Shown here piece after piece: positions 53,519-62,388 of a DNA stretch of 64,000 nt. The stretch is from DATAGF01 sp963813355 (lineage in GTDB: Bacteria > Actinomycetota > Thermoleophilia > Miltoncostaeales > Miltoncostaeaceae). Location of the stretch: positions 206,504-270,503 of the forward strand of contig CAWEYS010000013.1 of the NCBI GenBank assembly GCA_963813355.1, written 5' to 3'. The translations under genes were made by a program, and so were the position numbers. Every line of letters begins with the position of its first letter. Positions within the stretch are counted from its first letter, which is position 1. The notes beneath the pieces were generated by a model. That model searched no databases, was not told the DNA's origin, and saw only the letters and a program-made list of their open reading frames with translations.

Positions 53519-53619
53519 ACGATGGCCGGTGACGAGCAGGCCACCCCGAGGTGTCCTCCCGGCGTGCGGCCGGCTCGGCGCATCCGTCGGGTTTGTCCAC
53601 ACGACTCGCCGGAGGCGAA

Positions 53620-53648
53620 TGACATCGTTGTCGTTCGTCGCCTAGACT
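53620..53648 (+). promoter_or_regulatory. Promoter of the DUF3263 gene
   Basis: TGACAT (53620-53625), 17-bp spacer, TAGACT (53643-53648), followed by a 55-nt leader with GAAGGAGG before the ATG at 53704. Confidence 0.6.
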
Positions 53649-53703
53649 CACTCCCAGTCCTCCCGGTCACGGGTGGACGTGGGGTCGAAGGAGGAGATGG
53701 CAG

Positions 53704-53998
53704 ATGGACGCCGCCAAGCAGATCGCAGTCGAGCGGGAGGCTGCCGCCGGGCTGAGCCAGCGCGACCGCGAGATCCTCGAGTTCGAGCGCCACTGGTGGA
53801 AGTACGCCGGCGCCAAGGAGCAGGCCGTCCGCGAGAAGTTCGACATGTCCTCCACCCGCTACTACCAGGTCCTCAACGCGCTGATCGACCGTCCCGACGC
53901 GCTCGAGGCCGACCCGCTCCTGGTCCGCCGGCTCCGCCGCCTGCGTGCCTCCCGCCAGCGCCAGCGCTCCGCCCGCCGCCTCGGCTTCGAGCGTCTGA
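53704..53998 (+). CDS. DUF3263 (helix-turn-helix-like) protein (one-base insertion)
   Basis: Small actinobacterial DNA-binding-like protein, about 97 residues: GLSQRDREILEFERHWWKYA, then FDMSSTRYYQVLNALIDRPD and LLVRRLRRLRASRQRQRSAR. Family members end in GFEV. Here GAG-C-GTC-TGA shows a single extra C at 53992, which would restore the end and stop at 53996-53998; otherwise the frame runs to 54123 with non-family residues. It may regulate the adjacent LytR_C gene. Ribosome site GAAGGAGG. Confidence 0.88.
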
Positions 53999-54026
53999 CC
54001 AACCACTCACGATCGGCTCCTTCCCC

Positions 54027-54573
54027 ATGGCCTCCTTCCCCAGTCCTGGCCGTCTCCCGATGCGTCGCTCCGCCCGTCGTGGGCGTGACGAGCGGGGCGT
54101 GGCCTTCCCGTCCCCCCTCGTGATGCTGTCGGTGCTCGCCGTCGCGATGGCGTCGATCACCTTCGTCGCGACCCGCGACCAGGCGCCGACCGAGCGCCGC
54201 GTCGACACCGCGACCATCGCGAGCGCCGACCAGTCGCCCAGCGCCGAGCCCGAGCGTCGAGCCGACGAAGCAGCCGAAGCCCAAGCCGCAGGTCAAGCGC
54301 GGCGAGGTCTACGTCGAGGTCTTCAACAGCTCCGGCATCAAGGGACTGGCCGCGTCGACCGCGCAGAAGGCCACCACGGTGGGCTGGGCCGTCGTCGGCG
54401 AGGACAACTGGTACGGCGTCGTCCCGACCACCACGGTCTACTTCCCGCCGCGGCTCAAGGCGGCCGGCAAGCAGCTGGCCCTCGACCTCGGCATCAAGCG
54501 CACCGCCCCCGCGGTGGGCGAGATGAAGCGCGACCGGCTGACGATCATCCTCACCACCGACGCACCCCGCTGA
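54027..54573 (+). CDS. LytR_C domain membrane protein (one frameshift)
   Basis: About 182 residues. Basic start, one membrane segment (PLVMLSVLAVAMASITFVAT), a disordered linker, and a LytR C-terminal domain (GEVYVEVFNSSGIKGLAAST, then VGWAVVGEDNWYGVVPTTTV, YFPPRLKAAGKQLALDLGIK). An extra G near 54249 (GAGCCC-G-AGC) shifts the frame between linker and domain. LytR_C domains are found with cell-wall glycopolymer ligases; without the catalytic LCP domain this is an accessory. It follows DUF3263, as I recall for Nocardioides. Confidence 0.87.
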
Positions 54574-54630
54574 CCGTCCGTCCGCGGACCGGTTCGCCGG
54601 CGGCCCGCGGGCGCGTGGTTGGCTTGGCGC

Positions 54631-55468
54631 ATGGAGTTCACCTCCGACGACGCGCGCGCCCACTACGACGCCGTACGCGCCGTCCTCGACGGTGTGGTCG
54701 TCGGGCTCGACTTCGACGGCACCCTGTCGCCCGTGGTCGACGACCCCGAGGCCGCCCGCCTGCACCCCGGCGCCCCGGGCGCGCTGCTCGAGCTGGCCGA
54801 GGTGGTGCGGGCCGTCGCGGTGATCACCGGCCGCCCGGCGCGACAGGCCATCGCGATGGGCGACCTCGACGCGCTGGGCAACGCGATGCTCGACCGGGGC
54901 GCGGAGCTGTTCGTCTTCGGGCAGTACGGCAACGAGCGCTGGTCGGCGACCGAGCAGCGGATCCGCTCGCCGCGGCCCCCCGCCGGGCTGGCGAGCTTCG
55001 AGCGCGAGCTCCCCGCCGTGCTGCGCACCGCCGGTGCCGCCGACGCGTTCGTGGAGGAGAAGGGCCTCGCGGTCGCGGTGCACACCCGGCGGATGGCCGA
55101 CCCGGCCGGCGCGCTGGAGCGGCTGCGGGGTCCCGTCGCGGCCCTGGCCGAGCGGCACCACCTCACCATCGAGCCCGGGCGCAACGTCATCGAGATCCGG
55201 TCGGGCGACATGCACAAGGGCCAGGCCGTGCGCGCGTTCGTCGCCGAGCAGCAGGCCACCGGCATCGTCTTCGGCGGCGACGACCTCGGCGACATCGAGG
55301 CCTTCGAGGCGGTGCGCGCCCTGCGGGACGAGGGCCTGCCGGGTCTCGTCGTCTGCTCCGCGTCCGCACGAGGCGCCCGACCTGGTCGAGCTCGCCGACG
55401 TCGTCGTCGACGGCCCGGCCGGCATCGTCGAGCTGCTCAGCCGGCTGACGTCCCCCCTGCGCGCCTGA
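54631..55468 (+). CDS. otsB: Trehalose-6-phosphate phosphatase (one frameshift)
   Basis: HAD-family phosphatase giving free trehalose, partner of OtsA. About 279 residues. HAD motif I is GLDFDGTLSPVVDD near residue 27; VAVITGRPARQA, LFVFGQYGNERW, EIRSGDMHKGQAVRAFV and IVFGGDDLGDIEAFEAV follow. An extra C near 55366 (GCGTC-C-GCACGAG) shifts the end EAPDLVELADVVVDGPAGIV into another frame. It is 57 bp after the LytR_C gene. otsA lies 1.1 kb upstream on the opposite strand. Confidence 0.9.
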
Positions 55469-55545
55469 CGCGGCGCTCGCGCACGGCCATCCAGATCGTG
55501 GACTCGATGTGCACATCGTGAGACGGCCTGCCTACTCTGGTCCTG

Positions 55546-55681
55546 CTCATCACGAGGGACTGAGGGAACGGCCCGACGAAGTCCCGGCAACCACCCATGA
55601 TGCCTCCTGCCCGGATCCGTCCGGCAGTCATGGGAGCAGGTGCCAAATCCGACCCACGCGAGAGTCGCGGGGACAGATGAG
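55546..55681 (+). ncRNA. SAM riboswitch (S-box/SAM-IV type) upstream of thrC
   Basis: P1 is CTCATC (55546-55551) paired with GATGAG (55676-55681). Between them are the conserved blocks of SAM-I/SAM-IV riboswitches: CACGAGGGACTGAGGGAAC, GGCCCGACGAAGTCCCGGCA followed by ACC, and CAGGTGCCAAATCCGACCC, ending in GGGGACAGATGAG. The ribosome site GAAGGAGG begins at the last base of P1, so ligand binding could block translation of thrC directly. Assignment is by consensus blocks; SAM-I and SAM-IV are not distinguished. Confidence 0.85.
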
Positions 55682-55693
55682 AAGGAGGACTTC

Positions 55694-56971
55694 ATGAGCA
55701 CCTTGCTGGACGAGACCACCACCACCCGACAGGGCCTGCGTGAGGGTGCCTTCGGCAACGCCCGCGCGCTGGCCTGCCGCGAGTGCGGGCACGAGGTCGC
55801 CCTCGGCCCGTCGTACGCCTGTCCGGAGTGCTTCGGCCCCCTCGAGGTGGCCTACGACTTCCCGGCCGTGACCCGCGAGGAGATCGCCGCCGGCCCGGCC
55901 AACATCTGGCGCTACAAGGCGCTGCTCCCGGTGCCGTCGGACATCGAGCAGAGCCCCAACATGGAGCCCGGCTTCACCCGCCTGCTCAAGGCCCACAACC
56001 TCGGCCGCGAGCTCGGCATCGACAACCTCTGGGTCAAGGACGACTCCACCAACCCGACCAACTCGTTCAAGGACCGCGTCGTCGCCTGCGCGCTGAGCGC
56101 GGCCCGCGAGCTCGACGCCAAGGTGTTCGCCTGCCCCTCGACGGGCAACCTGGCCAACGCCGTCGCCGCCGCCGGTGCCCGCGCCGGGATGAAGACCGTC
56201 GTCTTCATCCCGAGCAACCTCGAGCAGCCCAAGCAGGTCAACTCGGCCGTCTACACCGACCGCCTCGTGGCCGTCGACGGCAACTACGACGACGTCAACA
56301 AGCTCGCCTCGGAGATCGCCGGCGAGGAGGAGGGCTGGGCGTTCGTCAACGTCAACGTCCGCCCGTTCTACGCCGAGGGCTCCAAGACGCTGGGCTACGA
56401 GATCGCCGAGCAGCTCGGCTGGCGCCTCCCCGACCAGATCGTCATCCCCGTCGCCTCCGGCTCGCAGCTGACCAAGGTCGACAAGGCGTTCCAGGAGCTG
56501 ATCACGCTCGGCCTCGTCGAGGACAAGCCCTACAAGGTCTTCGGCGCCCAGGCGACCGGCTGCTCGCCGGTGTCGGTGGCCTACAAGGCCGGCACCGACG
56601 CGATCCGCCCGGTCAAGCCCGACACCATCGCCAAGAGCCTCGCCATCGGCAACCCGGCCGACGGCATCTACGTCCTCGACGTCTGCCGCCGCTCCGGTGG
56701 TGCCGTCGAGGACATCACCGACGACGAGGTGCGCGAGGCCATCGTGCTCCTCGCCCGTACCGAGGGCATCTTCACCGAGACCGCCGGCGGCACCACGGTC
56801 GGCGTGCTCAAGAAGCTCGTCGAGACCGGCCAGCTCGACACCTCGCTGGAGACCGTCGTCATCAACACCGGGCACGGCCTGAAGACCCTCGACGCCGTGT
56901 CCGACCGCGTCGGCGCCGTCGCCACCATCGCCCCGTCCTACGACGCCTTCGTGGCGGCCAAGATCATCTGA
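55694..56971 (+). CDS. thrC: Threonine synthase
   Basis: PLP enzyme converting O-phosphohomoserine to threonine. 425 residues and uninterrupted. N-terminal zinc knuckles CRECG and CPECF; PLP Lys in NPTNSFKDRVVACAL; STGNLANAVAAAGARAGMKT phosphate-binding loop; VASGSQLTKVDKAFQEL. ATG at 55694 directly follows the riboswitch and GAAGGAGGA. A MoaD-like gene comes 17 bp later. Confidence 0.96.
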   Translation: MSTLLDETTTTRQGLREGAFGNARALACRECGHEVALGPSYACPECFGPLEVAYDFPAVTREEIAAGPANIWRYKALLPVPSDIEQSPNMEPGFTRLLKAHNLGRELGIDNLWVKDDSTNPTNSFKDRVVACALSAARELDAKVFACPSTGNLANAVAAAGARAGMKTVVFIPSNLEQPKQVNSAVYTDRLVAVDGNYDDVNKLASEIAGEEEGWAFVNVNVRPFYAEGSKTLGYEIAEQLGWRLPDQIVIPVASGSQLTKVDKAFQELITLGLVEDKPYKVFGAQATGCSPVSVAYKAGTDAIRPVKPDTIAKSLAIGNPADGIYVLDVCRRSGGAVEDITDDEVREAIVLLARTEGIFTETAGGTTVGVLKKLVETGQLDTSLETVVINTGHGLKTLDAVSDRVGAVATIAPSYDAFVAAKII

Positions 56972-56988
56972 GGAGAAGATCAGCACCC

Positions 56989-57266
56989 ATGAGCATGTCT
57001 CCGTCCGGATCCCGACCATCCTGCGCACCTACACCGGTGGTGAGTCCGAGGTGAGCGCCGAGGGCGACACCCTGGCCGCGGTGCTCGACGACCTCGACGC
57101 CCGCTACTCCGGCATCAAGGGCCGCATCCTCGACGAGGCGGGCGCCCTGCGCCGGTTCGTCAACGTCTACGTCGGCAACGACGACGTGCGCTTCCTCGAC
57201 GACCTCGCCACGCCCACGCCGGACGGCGTGCAGATCTCGGTGATCCCCGCGGTCGCCGGAGGCTGA
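56989..57266 (+). CDS. MoaD/ThiS-like sulfur carrier (indel near the start)
   Basis: Ubiquitin-fold sulfur carrier of about 92 residues ending in the required Gly-Gly (VIPAVAGG). Reading from the ATG at 56989, the conserved VSVRIPTILRTYTGGESEV is out of frame, so a one- or two-base error lies near 56995; from 57051 the frame is clean (EGDTLAAVLDDLDARYSGIK, FVNVYVGNDDVRFL). CysO-type carriers of actinobacteria have this form and donate sulfur for cysteine or molybdopterin. Its coupling to thrC suggests an amino-acid role, which is inference. Confidence 0.85.
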
Positions 57267-57301
57267 GCGGAACCCGATCCACCCCGCGCACGTCGTACGC
57301 C

Positions 57302-57771
57302 ATGACGACGATGAAGCACGCCCTGATCGCAGCCCTCATCCCGATCGCCCTCGGCGCCGGCGCGACGCCCGCGGTGGCGGCGTCGGACCCGCAACCGGTG
57401 CAGCCGTTCGTGCCGGGGATCAACGAGGACCCCGAGCTGTCCGCCGCCTGGCAGAAGTGGCAGTCCAAGGACATCGACGACTACGTCATCTCGGTCCGCC
57501 TCAGCTGCTTCTGCGTCCCGCGAAGCCGTCGGACCGTCATCCGCGACGACCGCACGGTGAAGGTCACGCAGGGCGACCGCGGCTGCGGCCCGCCGCGGCT
57601 GCTCGATGGACGAGCTGTTCAGCATGATCCGCGAGGCGACCGCCGCGTCCGACGCGGTCACGACGACTACACCCGCCGCGGCGTCCCGCGTCGATCTCGA
57701 TCGACCCGAGCACGATGGTCGCCGACGACGAGACCTACTACACGGTGTCGCTCGTCCGGCTCGAGCTGACG
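57302..57771 (+). CDS. Secreted DUF6174-like protein (several frameshifts)
   Basis: Signal peptide ALIAALIPIALGAGATPAVA, then AAWQKWQSKDIDDYVISVRL with SCFCVP, the DUF6174 pattern of a Trp/Tyr strand followed by a Cys-x-Cys turn. After about 57580 the reading changes frame at least twice (SMDELFSMIREATAASDAV, then MVADDETYYTVSLVRLELTS). Length when joined is about 155 residues. Function unknown. It converges with the GDYXXLXY gene; the exact end is uncertain. Confidence 0.7.
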
Positions 57772-58271
57772 TCAGGGTGCTCGTACGTCGACCACGGCGG
57801 CGTTGCCGCGGCCGTCGATGCGCACCTCGGCGACGGCCCCGTCGCTGCAGCAGCTGCTCGGTCTCCCGCGGCCTCGTCCTGCGGCAGGAAGAAGCTCTCG
57901 ATGCCGCACCTGATCTGCCACGAGCGGTCGTCGCAGGCGAGGTAGGGACCGTCCTCGGGGCGCTCGCGCGTCCACTCGTCGGCGGCCCACACCCCGTCCT
58001 CCTCGACGAGGGTGACGTAGACGTCGCCCTCCTCGCCGTCCTCGAGGGACCCGAGGCCCGGGCTCCCGAACGACTGGGAGTCGTCGTGGCGCAGGTCCGG
58101 GTAGTCGAGGGCGACGTACGCGCCGCGGAACGGGTCGATCGGGTCGAGCGGCGCGACCCGCATCAGGTAGGTGTCGCCGAGGGCGCGGGCCGAGAGCTGG
58201 GGGGCGACGGCCACGCCGACCAGGGCCAGCTGGCCGACGGCGATCAGGGCGGTGACGGCGGTGCGGTTCAT
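57772..58271 (-). CDS. GDYXXLXY-domain protein (two frameshifts)
   Basis: About 165 residues. Single N-terminal hydrophobic segment (ALIAVGQLALVGVAVAPQLS), then DTYLMRVAPLDPIDPFRGAY and VALDYPDLRH, the actinobacterial form of the GDYXXLXY domain. VYVTLVEEDGVWAADEWTRE and CGIESFFLPQDEA follow. Shifts near 57885 and 57845 disturb the end (VAEVRIDGRGNAAVVDVRAP). It overlaps the upstream DUF2157 gene by ATGA, the usual partner of this domain. Confidence 0.8.
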
Positions 58272-59495
58272 CGGTCTGCTCCATCGTCGTGCGTGGTGTC
58301 GGTCGAGTCGGTGTCGAGCGCCTGGACCAGCTCGCGCCGGGCCCGGTCGAAGAGGAAGCCGCTGCCCAGGAAGACCGTGCCGAGCACCACGAAGAGCCAG
58401 GCGCCGGTCACGATCGGGGCGAAGACGGCGAAGCTCTGGAAGGTCGTGAAGACCACCAGCCCGCCCATCGCCATCCAGGTGAGGGCGGTGTGCTCGCGCA
58501 CGGTGCCGAGGGCGACCAGGGCGACGGCCAGCACGACGTACGCGGCCACCGAGACGGCGGCGTGCATCCAGTCGGACGCGTCCACGTCGCTCGTGTCGGA
58601 GCCGGTCGACCAGAGGCCGAGCAGGGTCGCGACGACCAGGACCACCACGGCGCCCGCGCGGCTCGAGGGCGCGTACGCCGCGCGCGACGACGCGCGGCGG
58701 CGGCTGCGGCGACGCCGGCGGCGACGAGCGCGACGACCAGCCAGGGCGACCAGGCCAGGCCGTCCCCACCGATGTCGGGGATCGCGGCCACGAAGAGCGA
58801 GAGCAGCGCCATGGCGCCGGCCGACCGTGCGCCAGGCCCAGGCGAAGGCGTCGAGGCGGCCGTCGTGCAGGACGGCCAGGCCGGCGGCCAGCACGGCCGC
58901 GGCGCCGAGGAGCACGACGACCGCGAGGCCGTTCTGCTCGTCCCAGAGCGGCTGGACGAACCACCACGCGACGCCGGCGACGAGGCCGACGAGGAACGGG
59001 GCGTGGGCCCGGACGGCGTAGCCGTGCAGCAGGGCGCCGACGGCCCAGAGCCCGAGGAGGCGCGGCTCGAAGGCGGGCACCTGCAGGGACTGGGCGGCCT
59101 GGAACAGGACCGCGCCGATGCCGAGGGCGGCGAGGAGGCGGGCGGCCCCGACGAGCGGGCGGGAGGCCTGGCGCGCGGCGAGGACCTCGCCGCCGACGAG
59201 GAAGGCCAGCCAGAGGACGGTGACCGCGACGAAGCGGGCCACGGGGGAGAGCTGGTCGAGGTTGGCGGCGACCAGCCAGATGAGGCCGATGCCGACGAAG
59301 CCGCTGCCGAGGTAGAGCAGCACGCGGCCGATGCTGAAGCGGGTGTGGTCGGCGGCGCTGTAGTGCCGGGAGATCCGGTCGGCCTGGTCCGGGCTGATGA
59401 TGCCCTGGGAGGTCCAGTCGGCGACCTCGGAGCGCAGCCAGGCGAGCTGGCGCGGTGGGACGGGGCGGGTGGTCAGGAGTGCGGAGTCGGCTCAT
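58268..59495 (-). CDS. DUF2157 polytopic membrane protein (about three frameshifts)
   Basis: About 410 residues with ten or more hydrophobic segments. Cytoplasmic N-terminal part: LAWLRSEVADWTSQGIISPD, QADRISRHYSAADHTRFSIG; then VLLYLGSGFVGIGLIWLVAA, SPVARFVAVTVLWLAFLVGG and the long helical C-terminus (VFTTFQSFAVFAPIVTGAWL). Shifts near 59475, 58815 and 58690. It is coupled to the GDYXXLXY gene downstream, as in many bacteria. Function unknown, possibly envelope-related. Confidence 0.8.
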
Positions 59496-59597
59496 GAGCC
59501 CAGCGTGACGCCTCCCGGCGGCGGTTGTCGTGAGTACATGGACCCAGGTTGTGGCGTGCCGTTGGGCCATCCGTCGCCCGCGGTTGCCCGCCGGTCC

Positions 59598-60463
59598 ATG
59601 TCGGTGTGGTTGAAGGGTGGGGTGGCGACCAAGCACCTGACCCGGGCCGGCGTCGCGCTCGCGGTGGTGAGCGGCGTCGGCGGCGCGACGGCGTACGCCG
59701 CCCGCGAGCTGCTGCAGCGGCAGGCCGCCCAGGCGCGGCGCGCGATCGGCAAGCCGCTGGGCGAGCAGGCGCCGTCGGCGGACAAGCACTACAAGAAGAA
59801 GTACGGCGAGCCGGTGGACCTGCTCGTCCTGGGCGACTCGATCGCCGCCGGGCTCGGCGCGGAGCGGGCCAAGCACACGCTCGGCGGCCGGCTGGCCCGC
59901 GGGATCGCGCGGCACGCCGGGCGGTCGGTGCGGCTGCGTACGGCGGCGGTCGTGGGCTCGGAGAGCAGCATGCTGGCGACGCAGCTCGCCTCGCTGCCGC
60001 GCGACGTACCGACCCGACGTCGCGGTCATCGTGGTCGGCGGCAACGACGTCACGCACCGGGTGCCGGTGGCCGAGTCCGTACGACACCTGGCCGACGCCA
60101 TCGACGAGCTCCGCGGGCGCGGTGCGGAGGTGGTCGTCGGGACCTGCCCCGACCTCGGCGCGCTGCGACCGGTGCCGCAACCGCTGCGCGCCCTCGGCTC
60201 GCGGGCCTCGCGCCAGCTCGCCGACGGCCCAGCGGGCGGCCGCGCTGGAGCACGGCGCGCGGGTCGTGTCGCTGGCCCACGTGGTGGGTCCGTTCTTCAT
60301 CACGAACCCGGAGGAGATGTTCAGCCTCGACCGCTTCCACCCCAGCGCGCACGGCTACAAGCGCACCGCCAAGGCGATGCTGCCGTCGGTGCTGGCGGCG
60401 CTCGGCGTGGTGCAGCAGCTGCCGTTCGGGCACCACGCACCCGGGGAGCGCGGGTCAGGTTAG
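59598..60463 (+). CDS. SGNH/GDSL hydrolase (two frameshifts)
   Basis: Secreted or membrane-anchored esterase-like protein, about 288 residues. N-terminal membrane segment (GVALAVVSGVGGATAYAARE), block I with the nucleophile PVDLLVLGDSIAAGLGAERA, block III DVAVIVVGGNDVTHRVPVAE (Asn), and block V with Asp-x-x-His in SLDRFHPSAHGYKRTAKAML. Shifts near 60010 and 60228. ATG at 59598 or GTG at 59622 behind GAAGGG. It lies 9 bp ahead of a methyltransferase gene. Confidence 0.85.
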
Positions 60464-60472
60464 GGTTCGCGG

Positions 60473-61324
60473 GTGCGCACCACTGCTCGACGAGCCGGCC
60501 AGGCCGTCAAGAAGGCGGCCCAGAAGGCCAGCCGCATGCAGGACCCGCCCGCCCCCTCGTCGCAGCCCGCGCCCGACAGCGCCGTGGCCGACCCCAAGGC
60601 CGAGCGCCGCCGCCGGCTGCTGGCCAGCAACCTGACCGAGCTCGCGATCGAGTTCCGCACCGACAAGTGGGGCGTGCACCGCTACACCCCGCACTACGAG
60701 CGGCACCTCCAGCACCTGCGGGGCGACTCCTTCACGCTGCTCGAGCTCGGCATCGGCGGCTACAAGAAGCGCCGCAAGAGCGGCGCCTCGATGAAGATGT
60801 GGCGCTGGTTCTTCCCGCGCGCCACCATCGTCGGCCTCGACATCGAGGACAAGACGTGGCTGACCCGCGGCCACATCCACACCTACCTCGGCGACCAGAC
60901 CGACCCGGAGATCCTGCACCGCATCATCGAGGAGCAGGGCGCCCCGCTCGTCGTCATCGACGACGGCAGCCACATCCCGGCCCACGTCCGGGAGTCCTTC
61001 CGGATCCTGTTCCCCCTGCTGCCCGACGGCGCGATCTACTGCATCGAGGACATCCAGACGTCCTACTGGCCCGCGTGGGGCGGCGAGCTCGACCCCCGCG
61101 CGCCCGGCACCTCGATGGACCTCGTCAAGGACCTCATCGACGGCCTCAACCACGAGGAGTTCCTCGTCGAGGGCTACGAGGCGACCTACACCGACCAGTG
61201 GGTCAGGGCCGTGCACTGCTACCACAACCTCGTGATCATCGAGAAGGGCGACAACCGCGAGGGCACCAACCGCGACGACGTCGCCCACGAGCTCTACGGC
61301 GCCTCCGAGCTGCCCGAAGCATGA
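60473..61324 (+). CDS. Class I SAM-dependent methyltransferase (macrocin-type)
   Basis: 283 residues and intact. A basic, Ala/Pro-rich N-terminus (residues 1-50) is followed by ELAIEFRTDKWGVHRYTPHY, SAM motif I LLELGIGGYKKRRKSGASMK, FPRATIVGLDIEDKTWLTRG, VVIDDGSHIPAHVRESFRIL and YCIEDIQTSYWPAWGG. This pattern matches macrocin/demethyllactenocin O-methyltransferases of antibiotic tailoring and their relatives in glycan pathways. Metal ligands IDDGSH and IED are visible. GTG start. Acceptor unknown; the neighbours are an SGNH hydrolase and an ATP-grasp gene. Confidence 0.87.
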   Translation: MRTTARRAGQAVKKAAQKASRMQDPPAPSSQPAPDSAVADPKAERRRRLLASNLTELAIEFRTDKWGVHRYTPHYERHLQHLRGDSFTLLELGIGGYKKRRKSGASMKMWRWFFPRATIVGLDIEDKTWLTRGHIHTYLGDQTDPEILHRIIEEQGAPLVVIDDGSHIPAHVRESFRILFPLLPDGAIYCIEDIQTSYWPAWGGELDPRAPGTSMDLVKDLIDGLNHEEFLVEGYEATYTDQWVRAVHCYHNLVIIEKGDNREGTNRDDVAHELYGASELPEA

Positions 61325-61331
61325 CCACCGC

Positions 61332-62185
61332 ATGACGGTCCTCCTCGCGACCAGCGGTGACCTGCCGCAGGGCGAGCCCGGCGCGCCCGCGCTCGACGCG
61401 GCGCTCGCCGACCGCGGCATCGAGGCCCGGTGGGTCGTCTGGGACGACCCGGCCGTCGACTGGGCGGGCGCCGACCTCGTCGCGGTGCGCTCGACCTGGG
61501 ACTACACCGTGCGGCCCGTCGAGTTCCTCGACTGGGCGCGCTCCCTCGACCAGTCCCGCCTGCTGAACGGCGCGGACGTCTTCGCCTGGAACCACGACAA
61601 GCGCTACCTCCTCGACCTCCACCGCCTGCCCACCGTGCCGACCGCGTGGCTCACCAGTGCCGCCCAGCTGGTGGCGGCCGTCGACGACCTCGGGACGGCG
61701 GTCGTCAAGCCGCGCCGTGGGTGCCGGCGGCGAAGGGCTCGCCGTGGTCGGCGCGGCGACTCGACGAGGCGGCGGCAGCGGCGTACGTCGAGACCGGGGC
61801 CGTCGTCGTGCAGCCGCTCGTGACCTCGATCCGCACCCACGGCGAGGTGTCGGTCTTCGTCGTCGACGGCGTCCCGTGCTGCCAGGTGGTCAAGGTCCCC
61901 GTCGGTGACGAGGTGCGCGTGCACGAGGAGTACGGCGGCTCCTCCACCGTGGTGCCGCTCGACCCGGCCTGCGTCGAGGTGGCGCTCGCCGCGGACGACG
62001 AGACGGCCCGAGCGGTTCGGCCGTCGCCTCGACTACCTCCGGGTCGACCTCCTGTGGTGGGAGGGCGAGTGGGTGGTCAGCGAGCTCGAGCTCATCGAGC
62101 CCGGCCTCTACCTCGACGTCGCTCGCCGCCAACGCCGAGCCGTTCGCCGACCTGGTCGCGGCGCGGCTGCGCCCGTCGCGACTGA
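61332..62185 (+). CDS. ATP-grasp ligase-like protein, DcsG/RimK-related (about four frameshifts)
   Basis: About 285 residues. N-terminal part VLLATSGDLPQGEPGAPALD, AVRSTWDYTVRPVEFLDWAR and FAWNHDKRYLLDLHRLPTVP, the WDY...WN-K pattern also seen in the cycloserine cyclo-ligase DcsG. ATP-grasp body AVVKPRRG, VGAGGEGLAVV, VVVQPLVTSIRTHGEVSVFV, HEEYGGSSTVVPL, DYLRVDLLWWEGEWVVSELE and LIEPGLYLD (metal/ATP residues). Shifts near 61718, 61755, 62010 and 62120. It may form an amide or peptide bond; substrate unknown. The 3' end is uncertain. Confidence 0.78.
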
Positions 62186-62200
62186 GGCGCTGCCCGACGT

Positions 62201-62226
62201 TTGCACTCTCGGGGGTCGAGTGCTAA
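62201..62226 (+). promoter_or_regulatory. CIRCE element 1 (HrcA operator) of groEL
   Basis: TTGCACTC-N9-GAGTGCTAA, one base short of the full TTAGCACTC-N9-GAGTGCTAA consensus on the left arm. It lies 163 bp before the groEL start. Confidence 0.92.
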
Positions 62227-62236
62227 ACATGACGCT

Positions 62237-62260
62237 GGCACTCTCGTCATGAGAGTGACA
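62237..62260 (+). promoter_or_regulatory. CIRCE element 2 (degenerate) of groEL
   Basis: GGCACTC-N9-GAGTGACA, with the same 9-bp spacer; the inner sequence extends the dyad to CACTCTC-N5-GAGAGTG. Centre-to-centre distance from element 1 is about 35 bp, so two HrcA dimers could bind the same helix region. Confidence 0.75.
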
Positions 62261-62388
62261 ACGACCCAGGTGTTGCTGAGGTCCGCAGACGCCGGCGTGA
62301 ATGGATCGCCGGGGGAGCGGATCGTCCGTCGCGGGCAGCCCGCCTGGCGTCGACACACAGACTCACGTCGATAGGAATCGCACGCGAT

